Below are positions 13,984-22,699 of a DNA stretch of 42,044 nucleotides, in pieces; positions within the stretch are counted from its first letter, which is position 1, and each line of letters opens with the position of its first letter. The notes beneath the pieces are model-generated. The model had not been told where the DNA came from. It ran no database searches and saw nothing but the letters and a program-made list of their open reading frames with translations. The stretch covers positions 1 to 42,044 of the forward strand of contig CALUNJ010000012.1 in NCBI GenBank assembly GCA_944321975.1, written 5' to 3'. Position numbers and translations under genes: made by a program. Source of the stretch: an uncultured Paraprevotella sp. GTDB taxonomy: Bacteria; Bacteroidota; Bacteroidia; Bacteroidales; Bacteroidaceae.

Positions 13984-16062
13984 ATGAAAGAATTCCGACT
14001 GACAGACTGGCTCCCCACGACGAAAAAAGAGATGGAATTGCGGGGCTGGAGCGAAGTGGACATCATCCTTTTCAGCGCAGACGCCTACGTGGACCATCCT
14101 TCGTTTGGCGCCGCGGTCATTGCCCGCGTGCTGGAAGCCGAAGGCTATCGCGTGGCCCTCGTCCCCCAGCCCGACTGGCACGGCGATTTCCGCGACTTCA
14201 AGAAACTGGGGCGGCCGCGGCTATGGTTCGGCGTGGCGCCAGGCTGCATGGACTCGATGGTCAACAAATACACGGCCAACCGGCGACTGAGAAGCGAAGA
14301 CGCCTATTCACCGGATGGGCGCCATGACCTGCGCCCCGAATACCCCACCATCGTGTATAGCCAGATCCTGAAACGGCTCTATCCGGATGTGCCCGTCATT
14401 CTCGGCGGCATCGAAGCCTCGCTGCGCCGCCTCACGCACTATGACTACTGGCAGGAACGCTTCCGCCCCAGCATCCTTTGCGACAGCGGAGCCGACTTGA
14501 TTGTCTATGGCATGGGGGAAAAAGCCGTACTGGAAATCTCCGCCAAATTGCGCGAAGCCATCGAAAACAGCCACGAATGCCTGGATTACGATGCCGAAGG
14601 GCGCGGACGCATAGGCATGAAGGCGTTCCGCGAAATCATTGCCCGCCGCAACGAGATCCCGCAGACCGTTTCACTATACCGCAAAGATGAAATCCCGCGC
14701 GGCATACAGCCTGGCGACATCCTCCTGCATGCCCATGAAACCTGCGTGAAAGACATGAAAGCGCAGGCCGAGAATTTCCGCCACATCGAGGAAGAAAGCA
14801 ACAAGCTCCACGCCTGCCGCATACTCCAACAGACAGGAGCGGACTACGTTGTGGTCAACCCGCCCTATCCACCGATGACGCAAGCCGAAATCGACCATTC
14901 TTTCGACCTTCCCTACACCCGCATGCCTCATCCGAAATACAAAGGAAAAAGGATCCCGGCCTATGAAATGATCAAATTCTCCGTGAACCTCCATCGGGGA
15001 TGCTTCGGAGGGTGCGCCTTTTGCACCATCTCGGCCCACCAAGGAAAATTCATCATGAGCCGCAGCAAGGAAAGCATCCTGAAGGAAGTGGGGCAAATCA
15101 GCCAAATGCCGGATTTCAAGGGCGTATTGTCGGACCTTGGCGGCCCCTCGGCCAACATGTACGGCATGAAAGGGAAAAAACGGGAAACTTGCGAAAAATG
15201 CAAGCGGCCATCGTGCATCCATCCCGGGATATGCCCCAACCTGAACACGGACCACAGCGCGTTGCTCGACATTTATCATGCCGTGGACGCCATGCCGGGC
15301 ATCAAAAAAAGTTTCATCGGAAGCGGAGTGCGCTATGACCTTCTCCTGCACGACACGAAAGACGAGCGTGTAAACAAGGCCAATGCCGAATACACCCGCG
15401 AACTCATCACCCGCCACGTGAGCGGCCGCCTGAAAGTGGCACCCGAACATACGTCGGACAAAGTGCTACGCCTGATGCGCAAACCTTCGTTCAACCAGTT
15501 TGAAGCGTTCAAAAACATATTCGAACGCATCAACCGCGAGGCCGGGCTGCACCAGCAAATCATCCCCTATTTCATCAGTAGCCACCCGGGCTGCACGGAA
15601 GAAGACATGGCCGAACTGGCCGTAATGACACACACGCTGGACTTCCATCTGGAGCAGGTGCAGGACTTCACGCCTACTCCCATGACCGTCAGCACCGAAA
15701 CCTGGGCCACGGGCATTCATCCTTACACACTGGAACCCGTATACAGCGCACACACGCCGCAAGAGAAACTGACACAACGGATGTTCTTTTTCTGGTATAA
15801 ACCGGAAGAACGGCCGAAAATCAAAGCCGAACTCCGCCGCATCGGGCGGACAGACCTGGCCGACAAACTCTTCGGCACCCAGCCACAAACAGGAGGCAAA
15901 AGAGACAAAAAAAGCACCGAAACGCATCATGACACATATGGACAGAACCGCCCAAAAGGAGAAGACGTTTGCCATCGTCGAAAAGTTTTCAGCGGGAAAG
16001 ACTCCCGGCTCCCAGCAGACGACAGACAAGCTGTGCGAAGACGGCATCGTGACAAACGCTGA
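13984..16062 (+). CDS. ygiQ: YgiQ-family radical SAM protein
   Basis: This protein (692 residues) belongs to the YgiQ family, whose members bind a [4Fe-4S] cluster and S-adenosylmethionine but have no settled reaction. An N-terminal cobalamin-binding-like domain (about 1-310) precedes the radical SAM core, where the cluster motif is C340, C344 and C347 (CFGGCAFC). Further cysteines at CEKCKRPSCIHPGIC (about 405-419) could bind a second cluster or metal. The C-terminal part contains PEHTSDKVL and QDFTPTPMT, typical of the family. After FGTQPQ (about 635) the sequence becomes basic and low in complexity and overlaps the next gene by 134 bp, suggesting that an original stop codon was lost. It sits second in a six-gene operon. 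Confidence 0.88.
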   Translation: MKEFRLTDWLPTTKKEMELRGWSEVDIILFSADAYVDHPSFGAAVIARVLEAEGYRVALVPQPDWHGDFRDFKKLGRPRLWFGVAPGCMDSMVNKYTANRRLRSEDAYSPDGRHDLRPEYPTIVYSQILKRLYPDVPVILGGIEASLRRLTHYDYWQERFRPSILCDSGADLIVYGMGEKAVLEISAKLREAIENSHECLDYDAEGRGRIGMKAFREIIARRNEIPQTVSLYRKDEIPRGIQPGDILLHAHETCVKDMKAQAENFRHIEEESNKLHACRILQQTGADYVVVNPPYPPMTQAEIDHSFDLPYTRMPHPKYKGKRIPAYEMIKFSVNLHRGCFGGCAFCTISAHQGKFIMSRSKESILKEVGQISQMPDFKGVLSDLGGPSANMYGMKGKKRETCEKCKRPSCIHPGICPNLNTDHSALLDIYHAVDAMPGIKKSFIGSGVRYDLLLHDTKDERVNKANAEYTRELITRHVSGRLKVAPEHTSDKVLRLMRKPSFNQFEAFKNIFERINREAGLHQQIIPYFISSHPGCTEEDMAELAVMTHTLDFHLEQVQDFTPTPMTVSTETWATGIHPYTLEPVYSAHTPQEKLTQRMFFFWYKPEERPKIKAELRRIGRTDLADKLFGTQPQTGGKRDKKSTETHHDTYGQNRPKGEDVCHRRKVFSGKDSRLPADDRQAVRRRHRDKR

Positions 16063-16816
16063 TTTCGCAGCCGTCATCGACGGCTCGACCAGCAAAGGGG
16101 ATTTCCGATTCCAAGGAAAAACCTCCGGGCGGACAGCCATGGAAATACTCTCGGGCACCATCCTGCACGACCTCCCGCCAGAAGCCGACATGCCACAAGC
16201 CGTAGCCCTCTTCACCGAAAGCATCCGGAAGTGCTACGAAGCCCACGGCTGGGAAAAAGACATGGCACGCCAGCCGGAAAACCGCCTGACGGCAAGCCTC
16301 GTCGTATATGCCGCCCATAGGCGCGAAGTGTGGCAGATAGGAGACTGTTCGTGCCGTTTCAACGGAAAGACTTACTCCAACCCCAAGCCCACCGACCATG
16401 TGCTGGCCACCGTGCGCGGCGATGTGCTCCGCTATCTTCTCAAGAAAGGCCATTCCACCGCTTCGCTGCAAGCTGACGACCTTGGACGCCAGTGGATCTG
16501 GCCTTACCTGAAAGACCAGTGCGGGTTTCAAAATTCCGATGAAGCGGGGCTTTTCGGTTACGCTGTCATCGATGGTTTTCCGGTAGACCTTTCACTTGTG
16601 CGCGTATTCCCCCTTCCGCCCGACACCCGCGAACTGGTGCTGGCTTCCGACGGCTATCCCGTGGTGCGCGACACACTGGATGCTTCGGAACGCGAACTTT
16701 CCCGCCTGCTGGCCACCGACCCGCTGTGCATTGCCGAATGCCCGTCCACCAAAGGGCTGAAACCAGGCAACCGCTCTTTCGACGACCGGAGTTACCTGCG
16801 CATCGCATTTTCCTGA
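15929..16816 (+). CDS. PP2C-like protein phosphatase
   Basis: This cytosolic protein of 295 residues resembles metal-dependent Ser/Thr phosphatases of the PP2C/SpoIIE fold. The metal-binding acids appear in EDGI (D38), VIDGST (D51), IGDCSCRF (D in the middle strand), LASDGY and the final DDRS near 286-289. No receptor or membrane part is present. Its target is unknown. The first 45 codons lie inside the 3' end of ygiQ; the EDG motif in the overlap shows that this N-terminus is real. An alternative start three codons later (15938) is possible. menA follows after 12 bp. The family assignment rests on motifs read by eye. Confidence 0.65.
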   Translation: MTHMDRTAQKEKTFAIVEKFSAGKTPGSQQTTDKLCEDGIVTNADFAAVIDGSTSKGDFRFQGKTSGRTAMEILSGTILHDLPPEADMPQAVALFTESIRKCYEAHGWEKDMARQPENRLTASLVVYAAHRREVWQIGDCSCRFNGKTYSNPKPTDHVLATVRGDVLRYLLKKGHSTASLQADDLGRQWIWPYLKDQCGFQNSDEAGLFGYAVIDGFPVDLSLVRVFPLPPDTRELVLASDGYPVVRDTLDASERELSRLLATDPLCIAECPSTKGLKPGNRSFDDRSYLRIAFS

Positions 16817-16828
16817 ACTTTTCCAATA

Positions 16829-17722
16829 ATGACAATGAAGCATACGATCATTCGAACCAATTCTCCGCATGCCTGGCTGCTGGCCGCACGCCCGAAAACC
16901 CTCACGGGCGCAGCCGTGCCGGTGATGATCGGCGTAGCCTCGGCTGTGGGCAACGGGCATTTCCAATGGATTCCGGCTGTGTTATGTTTTCTTTTTGCAT
17001 TTCTCATGCAGACGGATGCCAACTTCATCAACGACTATTTCGACTTCCGCAAAGGACTTGACGACGAAACCCGCCTCGGCCCCAAAAGAGCATGCGCGGA
17101 AGGATGGATCACCCTCCCGGCCATGCGCAAGGGCATCGCGGCCACCACGGCTGCTTCCTGCCTTGCAGGCTTGCCGCTGATCTGTTTCGGCGGATGGACC
17201 ATGATGCTGGTCGGGCTTTGCTGCGTGGTCTTCTGTTTCCTCTACACCACCTGCATGGCCCGGCTCGGACTGGGCGACCTGCTCGTGCTGGTATTCTTCG
17301 GCATCGTTCCCGTCTGCACGACCTACTATCTCCAAGGCGGCATGCCGACCCCCGCCGTATGGACGCTGTCCGTAGCCTGCGGGCTGGTCATCGACTGCCT
17401 GCTCATCGTGAACAACTACCGTGACCGGGACAACGACCGTGCCGGCGGAAAAATCACCCTTGTGGTGCGCATCGGTGAAAAAGCATCTGAACGCATTTAC
17501 CTGGGACTGGGCCTGACGGCCGTAGCGCTCTGCCAGGTGCTGTGGACCACCGGAAAACCGGCGGCGGCCCTCCTGCCTGCGGCCTACCTCGTGCCCCATG
17601 TGGCCACGTGGCGGCACATCGTGCGCCTCAAACAAGGGCGCGAACTCAACAAGTGCCTGGGCGAAACGGCACGCAACATATTCCTCTTCGGCATACTGCT
17701 CTCAATCGGACTCATTATCTAA
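16829..17722 (+). CDS. menA: 1,4-dihydroxy-2-naphthoate polyprenyltransferase
   Basis: MenA attaches the polyprenyl chain to 1,4-dihydroxy-2-naphthoate, the membrane step of menaquinone synthesis used for anaerobic respiration. The 297-residue protein has about eight or nine transmembrane helices and the UbiA-superfamily signatures. These are ARPKTL (20-25), the first Asp-rich motif NDYFDFRKGLDD (68-79) and the second motif NNYRDRDND (195-203), which bind prenyl diphosphate through magnesium. Length is typical. A second in-frame ATG at 16835 is an alternative start. It is fourth in the operon, 12 bp after the phosphatase and 23 bp before ettA. No other men genes are nearby. Confidence 0.92.
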   Translation: MTMKHTIIRTNSPHAWLLAARPKTLTGAAVPVMIGVASAVGNGHFQWIPAVLCFLFAFLMQTDANFINDYFDFRKGLDDETRLGPKRACAEGWITLPAMRKGIAATTAASCLAGLPLICFGGWTMMLVGLCCVVFCFLYTTCMARLGLGDLLVLVFFGIVPVCTTYYLQGGMPTPAVWTLSVACGLVIDCLLIVNNYRDRDNDRAGGKITLVVRIGEKASERIYLGLGLTAVALCQVLWTTGKPAAALLPAAYLVPHVATWRHIVRLKQGRELNKCLGETARNIFLFGILLSIGLII

Positions 17723-17745
17723 CCCCATAAAATTCAAATAGAACT

Positions 17746-19443
17746 ATGGCTACAGTAGACGACAAAAAAATCATTTTCTCCATGGTCGGCGTGAGTAAAA
17801 CCATACGCCAGACCAACAAACAAGTGCTGAAAAACATCTATCTGAGCTTCTTCTACGGGGCAAAAATCGGCATTATCGGCTTGAACGGAGCCGGAAAATC
17901 CACCCTGATGAAAATCATCGCCGGATTGGACAAAGACTTCCAGGGAGAAGTGGTGTTCTCACCCGGCTACAGCGTGGGCTACCTGCCGCAGGAGCCTCAA
18001 CTCGATCCCTCGAAGACGGTGAAAGAAGTGGTCATGGAAGGTGTGCAACCCATCGTGGACGCATTGGCCGAATATGAAGAAATCAACCAGAAATTCGGCC
18101 TGTCGGAATACTACGAAAACGAAGACAAGATGAACGCACTCTTTGCCCGCCAGGGAGAGCTTCAGGACATTATCGACGCCACGGATGCCTGGAACCTGGA
18201 CAGCAAACTGGAAAGGGCAATGGATGCCCTGAGATGCCCGCCCGCCGAACAGCCCGTGGAAAACCTGTCGGGAGGAGAACGCCGCCGCGTGGCACTCTGC
18301 AGGCTATTGCTGCAAAAACCGGACGTGCTGCTCCTCGACGAACCGACCAACCATCTCGACGCGGAAAGCATCGACTGGCTGGAACAACACCTGAACCAAT
18401 ATGAAGGCACGGTGATCGCCGTGACGCACGACCGCTACTTCCTTGACGACGTGGCCGGATGGATCCTGGAACTTGACCGCGGCGAAGGCATCCCCTGGAA
18501 AGGCAACTATTCGTCCTGGCTGGAACAAAAGACCCAGCGCATGGCCCAAGAAGAAAAAACGGCCAGCAAACGCAGGAAAACCCTGGAACGCGAATTGGAA
18601 TGGGTGCGCATGGCACCCAAGGCCCGCCATGCCAAAGGGAAAGCCCGCCTGAACTCCTACGACAAACTGCTCAACGAAGATCAAAAGGAGAAAGAAGAAA
18701 AACTGGAAATCTTCATTCCCAACGGGCCGCGTCTGGGCAACAAAGTCATCGAAGCCATCCATGTGCAGAAGGCATACGGCGGAAAAGTGTTGTTCAATGA
18801 CCTCAATTTCATGCTTCCGCCGAATGGCATCGTGGGCGTCATCGGCCCCAACGGGGCAGGAAAAACCACCTTGTTCCGCCTGATCATGGAGTTGGAGAAA
18901 CCAGACCAAGGCACGTTTGAAGTGGGCGAAACCGTGAAGCTGGCCTACGTGGACCAAACCCACAAGGACATCTCTCCGGAAAAGAGCGTGTACGAAGTCA
19001 TGAGCGGAGGCAACGAGCTGATGCGCATGGGAGGACGCGACATCAACGTGCGTGCCTACTTAAGCCGGTTCAACTTCACCGGAGCCGACCAGGAAAAGAA
19101 ATGCGGCGTGCTGTCGGGAGGCGAACGCAACCGGCTCCATCTGGCCATGGCCCTGAAAGAAGAAGGAAACGTGTTGCTCCTCGACGAGCCCACAAACGAC
19201 ATCGACGTAAACACCCTGCGGGCCCTGGAAGAAGGACTTGAAGAGTTTGCGGGATGCGCCGTGGTCATCAGCCACGACCGCTGGTTCCTCGACCGCATCT
19301 GCACCCACATCCTGGCTTTCGAAGGAGACGGCAACGTGTTCTACTACGAAGGCAGTTATTCCGAATATGAGGCAGACAAGATGAAACGGCTCGGGCTGGA
19401 GGAACCCAAACGCATCCGTTACCGCAAACTCATGGAGGACTGA
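17746..19443 (+). CDS. ettA: Energy-dependent translational throttle protein EttA (ABC-F)
   Basis: EttA is a ribosome-binding ABC-F ATPase that gates entry into elongation according to the ATP/ADP ratio. Its 565 residues match the family length. There are two ATPase domains without membrane segments: Walker A K51 (GLNGAGKST) and K373 (GPNGAGKTT), signatures LSGGE near 175 and 456, and Walker B with DEPTNHLD at 198 and DEPTNDID at 480. The linker between them carries the basic helical region (about 265-320) that contacts tRNA, with RMAPKARHAKGKARL. It is followed after only 5 bp by a SUI1-type initiation factor, making a small translation module at the end of the operon. Confidence 0.95.
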   Translation: MATVDDKKIIFSMVGVSKTIRQTNKQVLKNIYLSFFYGAKIGIIGLNGAGKSTLMKIIAGLDKDFQGEVVFSPGYSVGYLPQEPQLDPSKTVKEVVMEGVQPIVDALAEYEEINQKFGLSEYYENEDKMNALFARQGELQDIIDATDAWNLDSKLERAMDALRCPPAEQPVENLSGGERRRVALCRLLLQKPDVLLLDEPTNHLDAESIDWLEQHLNQYEGTVIAVTHDRYFLDDVAGWILELDRGEGIPWKGNYSSWLEQKTQRMAQEEKTASKRRKTLERELEWVRMAPKARHAKGKARLNSYDKLLNEDQKEKEEKLEIFIPNGPRLGNKVIEAIHVQKAYGGKVLFNDLNFMLPPNGIVGVIGPNGAGKTTLFRLIMELEKPDQGTFEVGETVKLAYVDQTHKDISPEKSVYEVMSGGNELMRMGGRDINVRAYLSRFNFTGADQEKKCGVLSGGERNRLHLAMALKEEGNVLLLDEPTNDIDVNTLRALEEGLEEFAGCAVVISHDRWFLDRICTHILAFEGDGNVFYYEGSYSEYEADKMKRLGLEEPKRIRYRKLMED

Positions 19444-19448
19444 CGCAC

Positions 19449-19799
19449 ATGGCCGGAGGAAAAGACAACGACTGGAAGACGAGATTGGGAGTGGTGTATT
19501 CCACCAATCCTGATTTCGCCTTTGACGATGGCACTGCGGGCACAGAAGAAGACACCCTGCCCCGCGATGCCCAGCAACTGCGCGTGGGCATAGAAAGGAA
19601 AAACCGTGGCGGGAAAACCGTCACCGTGGTGAAAGGATTCGTCGGGCACGAAGATGATCTGAAGGCCTTGGGCCGATGGTTGAAGACCAAATGCGGCGTG
19701 GGAGGCACGGCGAAAGACGGCGAGATCCTCATCCAGGGAGAACGGAAGGAGCAGATTGTCGCATTACTTCGTGCCGAAGGATACAAAAACACCCGGTAA
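19449..19799 (+). CDS. SUI1/eIF1-like translation factor
   Basis: The 116-residue protein has the SUI1 fold shared with eukaryotic eIF1 and E. coli YciH. The C-terminal half holds the conserved ERKNRGGKTVTVVKGF strand-loop (about 49-64) and the GVGGTAKDGEILIQG segment (about 84-98). The N-terminal 45 residues are variable and acidic. Related factors help discriminate start codons; the bacterial role is poorly defined. It starts 5 bp after ettA, so both are surely co-transcribed. A GC-rich hairpin and the convergent CE1 gene follow. Confidence 0.88.
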   Translation: MAGGKDNDWKTRLGVVYSTNPDFAFDDGTAGTEEDTLPRDAQQLRVGIERKNRGGKTVTVVKGFVGHEDDLKALGRWLKTKCGVGGTAKDGEILIQGERKEQIVALLRAEGYKNTR

Positions 19800-19853
19800 C
19801 CTCAAGAAAGAAGAGATAGAAGCATAATCCCCCGTTATCCTATGGTTTTGCAA

Positions 19854-19889
19854 CCGCACAGGCCGTTTCCCGCGGGATGGCCTGTGCGG
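19854..19889. terminator. GC-rich hairpin after the ettA operon
   Basis: CCGCACAGGCC (19854-19864) pairs perfectly with 19879-19889. There is no T-run on the plus strand, so it may act as a 3' end stabiliser or weak terminator rather than a canonical one. Confidence 0.4.
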
Positions 19890-19958
19890 GCAGAATCAGA
19901 ATCATGAGGGGGATCGATGCAGTATGGATGGGGCGGGAATCTGTTTCCCTACCCAGTT

Positions 19959-20162
19959 TCGTTGCATCCTTTTCCCTTCCGCGAGCCCCACCCCCCAAGT
20001 CTAAATTGTTCTATTTTGAAGGAAATATTATTTTATTGACAATCAACAAAATAAGCACAACCTTGAGGAACATGGATTTTTCTCAAGCGATTCACATTTT
20101 TTTCTCAAGCAAAAAAGTGTGAATCGCTTGAAAGTAATTTGCATTCCTCTTCCTGACGTTGG
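19959..20162 (-). repeat. Dispersed intergenic element, copy 3 (3'-truncated)
   Basis: This copy is in reverse orientation between the convergent SUI1 and CE1 genes. Its inverted repeat spans about 20083-20131 (TCAAGCGATTCACA against TGTGAATCGCTTGA). On the minus strand the TCCTTCAAAATAGAACAATT block and CGGAAGGGAAAAGGATGCAACGA-type sequence follow, after which similarity is lost. The last 110 bp or so of the full element are missing or diverged. Confidence 0.8.
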
Positions 20163-20411
20163 CAGCCTGAAATTTCAACGGTTGTAACATTCCTAAATCA
20201 ACAGTTCCATAAATTATTCATGGTGACTCGGGTGACGCATTGTCAAGGCCAGGTAATGATTAACACAGCCATGGTAGTACAATACCCGCCCCAAAGGAAC
20301 TTTTTACGTCCAAGTATGTCGCTTTTTTTATCCTTTTGATGATGATGTCACCACGTTATACACTGCCCCAAAGAAGAACGCAACCAATCGAAATCATCAA
20401 AAATCTGCGAA

Positions 20412-20449
20412 TAAAAAAAGAGAAGGCCTTCATTCCTGAAGACCTCTCT
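20412..20449 (-). terminator. Terminator of the GH9-GH43-CE1 operon
   Basis: On the minus strand AGAGAGGTCTTC (ending at 20438) pairs, with one bulge, with GAAGGCCTTCTCT (20419-20431), followed by seven T. It lies 22 bp after the CE1 stop codon, a canonical intrinsic terminator. Confidence 0.8.
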
Positions 20450-20470
20450 ATGGTAATCCGTGCGGTGGAC

Positions 20471-21586
20471 TCACTTGAACAACAGCGGGGCAAACCGGTA
20501 GAGGCTCTCCCGCCACACCGGCCACGTGTGTCCGCCCGGCGTCTCAAAATAAGTGTACTTGATGCCGATTTCGTCGAACCGTTTCAGCATGACCTGGCAG
20601 TTCCGATAAGCGATGTCTTCCTTCCCGCCCATGGAGAACCAAAACTGCTTGAACCCCTTGTTGATCTCATCCTTGTGCGCTTTCAGGAACTCATATTGTT
20701 TCTCCGTGCCTTGTCCGGAAGAGGAGCGCGGCTGTGCCCACCAACCGGAACTGAACACGCCAATGTAAGAGAAATATTCCGGATGGGCGATGCAGGCATT
20801 CAGCGTCTGTATGCCCCCCATGGACAAACCGGCCAGTGCCCGGCTGTCCTTATTCTTCTTCACCCGGAAATTCTGCTCCACAAACGGAATGCACTCCCCG
20901 AACAACTCGGCGTTGAAGTCCCTGGTGTTCCCATCCAGCATGGCTATGATCATCGGGACGGCCTCGTTCTTGGCTATCAGGTTGTCCAATATGAGGTCGG
21001 TCCGCCCCTGTTGCGACCATCCCCGTTCGTCTTCCCCTCCCCCGTGTTGCAGGTAGAGCACGGGATAGGCCTTGTCCGACCGGTCGTAACCAGGGGGCGT
21101 GTAAACGAACATGCGTTTCCAAGCCTTGGCTGTCTTGGAATAATAACGCTTCATGCGGATGTCCCCGTGAGGCACATCGGCCAAGGCAAAACGGTCGTCG
21201 CCCTCGGCATAGGGAATCTCTATGCCACTGGTCATCGCACTACAACCATAGAACGACTCACTGGCCGGATCGGCCACCCGCACCCCGTCAATAATCAGGA
21301 AATAATAATGGAATCCCGGCCCGAGCGGCTCCGTGGTGCAAGTCCACACGCCGTTCTCGTCCCGCACCATGTCATATACTTTCCCCAAGTCGATTTGCAC
21401 TTTCTTCGCTTCAGGCGCCTTAATGCTGAAAGACGCGCGATGGTCGGCAGAAATGCGCGGATATTGCGACGCACGCACACTCAGGGCCGACCGTTCGCCC
21501 GGAAGGGGGCTGGTCCGGTCCGCACCGGGCTGGGCACACAGCGTCATTGCGCCAGCCAAACATAATGAGGTCAACAATGCTTTCAT
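20471..21586 (-). CDS. CE1-family carbohydrate esterase, exported
   Basis: This alpha/beta-hydrolase probably removes acetyl or feruloyl esters from xylan or a related hemicellulose. The 371-residue protein has a signal peptide (MKALLTSLCLAGAMTLCAQ) and an N-terminal immunoglobulin-like domain of the kind found in Bacteroidales CE1 enzymes (about 40-125, with WTCTTEPLGPGFHYYFLIIDG). The catalytic domain follows, with nucleophile S255 in GLSMGG, oxyanion-region QHGGGEDE and H353 in GGHTWPVWRE. It is the last gene of a three-gene minus-strand operon after GH9 and GH43, so esterase and glycosidases likely act on the same glycan. The ester removed cannot be told from sequence. Confidence 0.85.
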   Translation of the reverse strand: MKALLTSLCLAGAMTLCAQPGADRTSPLPGERSALSVRASQYPRISADHRASFSIKAPEAKKVQIDLGKVYDMVRDENGVWTCTTEPLGPGFHYYFLIIDGVRVADPASESFYGCSAMTSGIEIPYAEGDDRFALADVPHGDIRMKRYYSKTAKAWKRMFVYTPPGYDRSDKAYPVLYLQHGGGEDERGWSQQGRTDLILDNLIAKNEAVPMIIAMLDGNTRDFNAELFGECIPFVEQNFRVKKNKDSRALAGLSMGGIQTLNACIAHPEYFSYIGVFSSGWWAQPRSSSGQGTEKQYEFLKAHKDEINKGFKQFWFSMGGKEDIAYRNCQVMLKRFDEIGIKYTYFETPGGHTWPVWRESLYRFAPLLFK

Positions 21587-21673
21587 TTTTCTTCTTTTTT
21601 GGATCCGTGCCGTGGTTCCCGGAACCTGCTGCCCGCAGGCCGCCTGGAAGCCACGACACCGACCGGTTTCACC

Positions 21674-22690
21674 TTATCTTTCGCTCACTCCTTTCTGGGT
21701 CTGCACCACCGGATTCATCGTCCCGTCGGAATTATAGGTCAATTCGTCCACACAGACACTCCGCCGCCCGATGGCTCCCTTGTGGCCGTCCAACGTAAGC
21801 GTGGCGTTGTGGTAGAACAAATACCACTTGCCATTAAACTCTATGATTCCCGGATGAATGGTAAAACTGTTTTCCGCCATCCCGGTAAGTTCTCCGCGGT
21901 ATTCCCACGGCCCGGCCACCGATGAAGACGTGGCATAGGAAATGGTCTCGCGGCCACGCCCCATGGAAGCATAAGTGAGATAATACAAGTCACCATGCTT
22001 GTGCAACCACGGCCCTTCGACATACTTCGGCAAGTCCACCACCTGGATCTCGCCATCCAGTTCCGTCATGTTCGGTTTCAGCCGGGCAAGGAAGCAAGTG
22101 CCGTTTCCCCACGACATCCATGCCTGGCCTTCGTCGTCGATCAACACCGTCGGGTCGATGTCGTTCCACCATCCCCTTGCCCCATTGGAAGTCATTGTGT
22201 CGCAGACCAAAGGTTTCCCGATGGCATCCTTGAACGGCCCGGTGGGCGAATCGCCGACCGCCACGCCGATGGCCTTTCCCGTATAAGGCTCACCGGCCTG
22301 CACTGTGGTGTAATAGTAAAACTTGCCCTCTTTCTCCACTACTTGCGAAGCCCACGCCTCGCCCACGGCCCAACTGAAGTCCGTCGGTTTCAACACTGCG
22401 CCGTGGTCCGTCCAGGTCTGCATGTCCTCGGTGGAATAGCAGAGCCACTCCGTGATGTTGAATTCCTTTCCTCCCGAAGCCGAATCCTGCCCTTCGTAGT
22501 ACTCATCGTGGCCGACATACAGATACAATGTCCCGTTGTAGACCATGGGAGCCGGATCGGCCGTAAACTTGTCCGTCACCAACGGATTGCCGGTGTTTTC
22601 GAATGCGGGAAGAACCTCCGCCTGCTTTTGCTGCCCCAGACAGCCTGCAAACAGCAGGGCTGCGCCAGTCAATACCACTAAATTTCTCAT
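21674..22690 (-). CDS. GH43-family glycosidase, lipoprotein
   Basis: This second GH43 enzyme is unrelated in detail to the one at 9727. It is a lipoprotein: the signal peptide ends in a lipobox with C17 (LLFAGC), so it should be anchored in a membrane, possibly at the cell surface. Of its 338 residues, the propeller covers nearly all, with acids D45 (TADPAPM), D179 (DIDPTVL) and E225 (YVEGPW). No accessory domain is present. The pattern fits arabinofuranosidase/xylosidase-like subfamilies. It starts 9 bp after the GH9 stop and is followed 87 bp later by the CE1 esterase. Confidence 0.87.
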   Translation of the reverse strand: MRNLVVLTGAALLFAGCLGQQKQAEVLPAFENTGNPLVTDKFTADPAPMVYNGTLYLYVGHDEYYEGQDSASGGKEFNITEWLCYSTEDMQTWTDHGAVLKPTDFSWAVGEAWASQVVEKEGKFYYYTTVQAGEPYTGKAIGVAVGDSPTGPFKDAIGKPLVCDTMTSNGARGWWNDIDPTVLIDDEGQAWMSWGNGTCFLARLKPNMTELDGEIQVVDLPKYVEGPWLHKHGDLYYLTYASMGRGRETISYATSSSVAGPWEYRGELTGMAENSFTIHPGIIEFNGKWYLFYHNATLTLDGHKGAIGRRSVCVDELTYNSDGTMNPVVQTQKGVSER

Positions 22691-22699
22691 AATCCAGTA

